Source: Planctomycetota bacterium (lineage in GTDB: Bacteria; Planctomycetota; Planctomycetia; Pirellulales; Lacipirellulaceae). Taken from it: a stretch of 5,537 nt of DNA. This document shows positions 5,461 through 5,537 of the stretch, in pieces. Position numbers and translations under genes: made by a program. The notes beneath the pieces were generated by a model. It worked only from the letters and a program-made list of their open reading frames with translations. It did no database searches and was not told the origin of the DNA. The stretch's first letter is position 1. Every line of letters starts with the position of its first letter. The stretch covers positions 1-5,537 of the forward strand of contig JAJDEE010000100.1 in the NCBI GenBank assembly GCA_029259975.1, in the 5' to 3' direction.

Positions 5461-5537
5461 ACAAATTTTTTTCTTTAATTCGCGTGACAAATGGGCAGCG
5501 ATTCGGCCTGTTAGATTATGGGCTATGTCTCGACCGG

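Noticed and set aside
5512..5537. TAGATT (5512-5517) as a -10 and ATG at 5525 as the start of a following gene
   Set aside because: There is no -35 at proper spacing, and only four codons remain before the window ends, so neither can be supported.

Overview
The window reads like a moderately GC-rich bacterial chromosome, most likely a planctomycete of the Pirellulales type. This assignment is an inference. It rests on the ECF sigma gene coupled to a long anti-sigma gene without zinc ligands, on the weak or absent Shine-Dalgarno sequences at several starts, and on the left-edge hypothetical protein, which resembles from memory a planctomycete family. No rRNA or other phylogenetic marker is present.

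Left half, minus strand. Reading leftwards from position 3297 there is an ECF sigma-70 factor (2704-3297). Its anti-sigma factor (1364-2707) overlaps it by 4 bases (ATGA). Next come a 14-bp-arm inverted repeat (1310-1349), a 72-residue CDGSH iron-sulfur protein (1029-1247) and a gap of about 260 bases. The last gene is the 5' part of an uncharacterised gene that runs off the left edge (1-770). The sigma gene begins with TTG and is preceded by a GGAAC-N17-CGTC motif, the form expected of an ECF-type promoter, so the pair is probably autoregulated. The anti-sigma protein has a cytosolic sigma-binding-like head, one membrane helix, a glycine tract and a large extracytoplasmic domain. The pair is therefore likely to transmit a cell-envelope signal.

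Centre. The 212-base divergent gap between the sigma gene and bioF carries degenerate heptanucleotide repeats (consensus near TAATGAC) in two inverted clusters. These make an imperfect inverted repeat of about 105 bases. On the plus strand bioF (3510-4688) encodes 8-amino-7-oxononanoate synthase of biotin synthesis, with all key residues present.

Right part. A complete REP-associated tyrosine transposase gene (RAYT, 4890-5405) lies between two near-identical, inverted, double-hairpin REP elements (4805-4848 and 5418-5460). Both REPs carry the diagnostic GTAG tetranucleotide. The whole is a compact REPtron inserted downstream of bioF and is the most notable system in the window. The last 75 bases hold no supportable gene.
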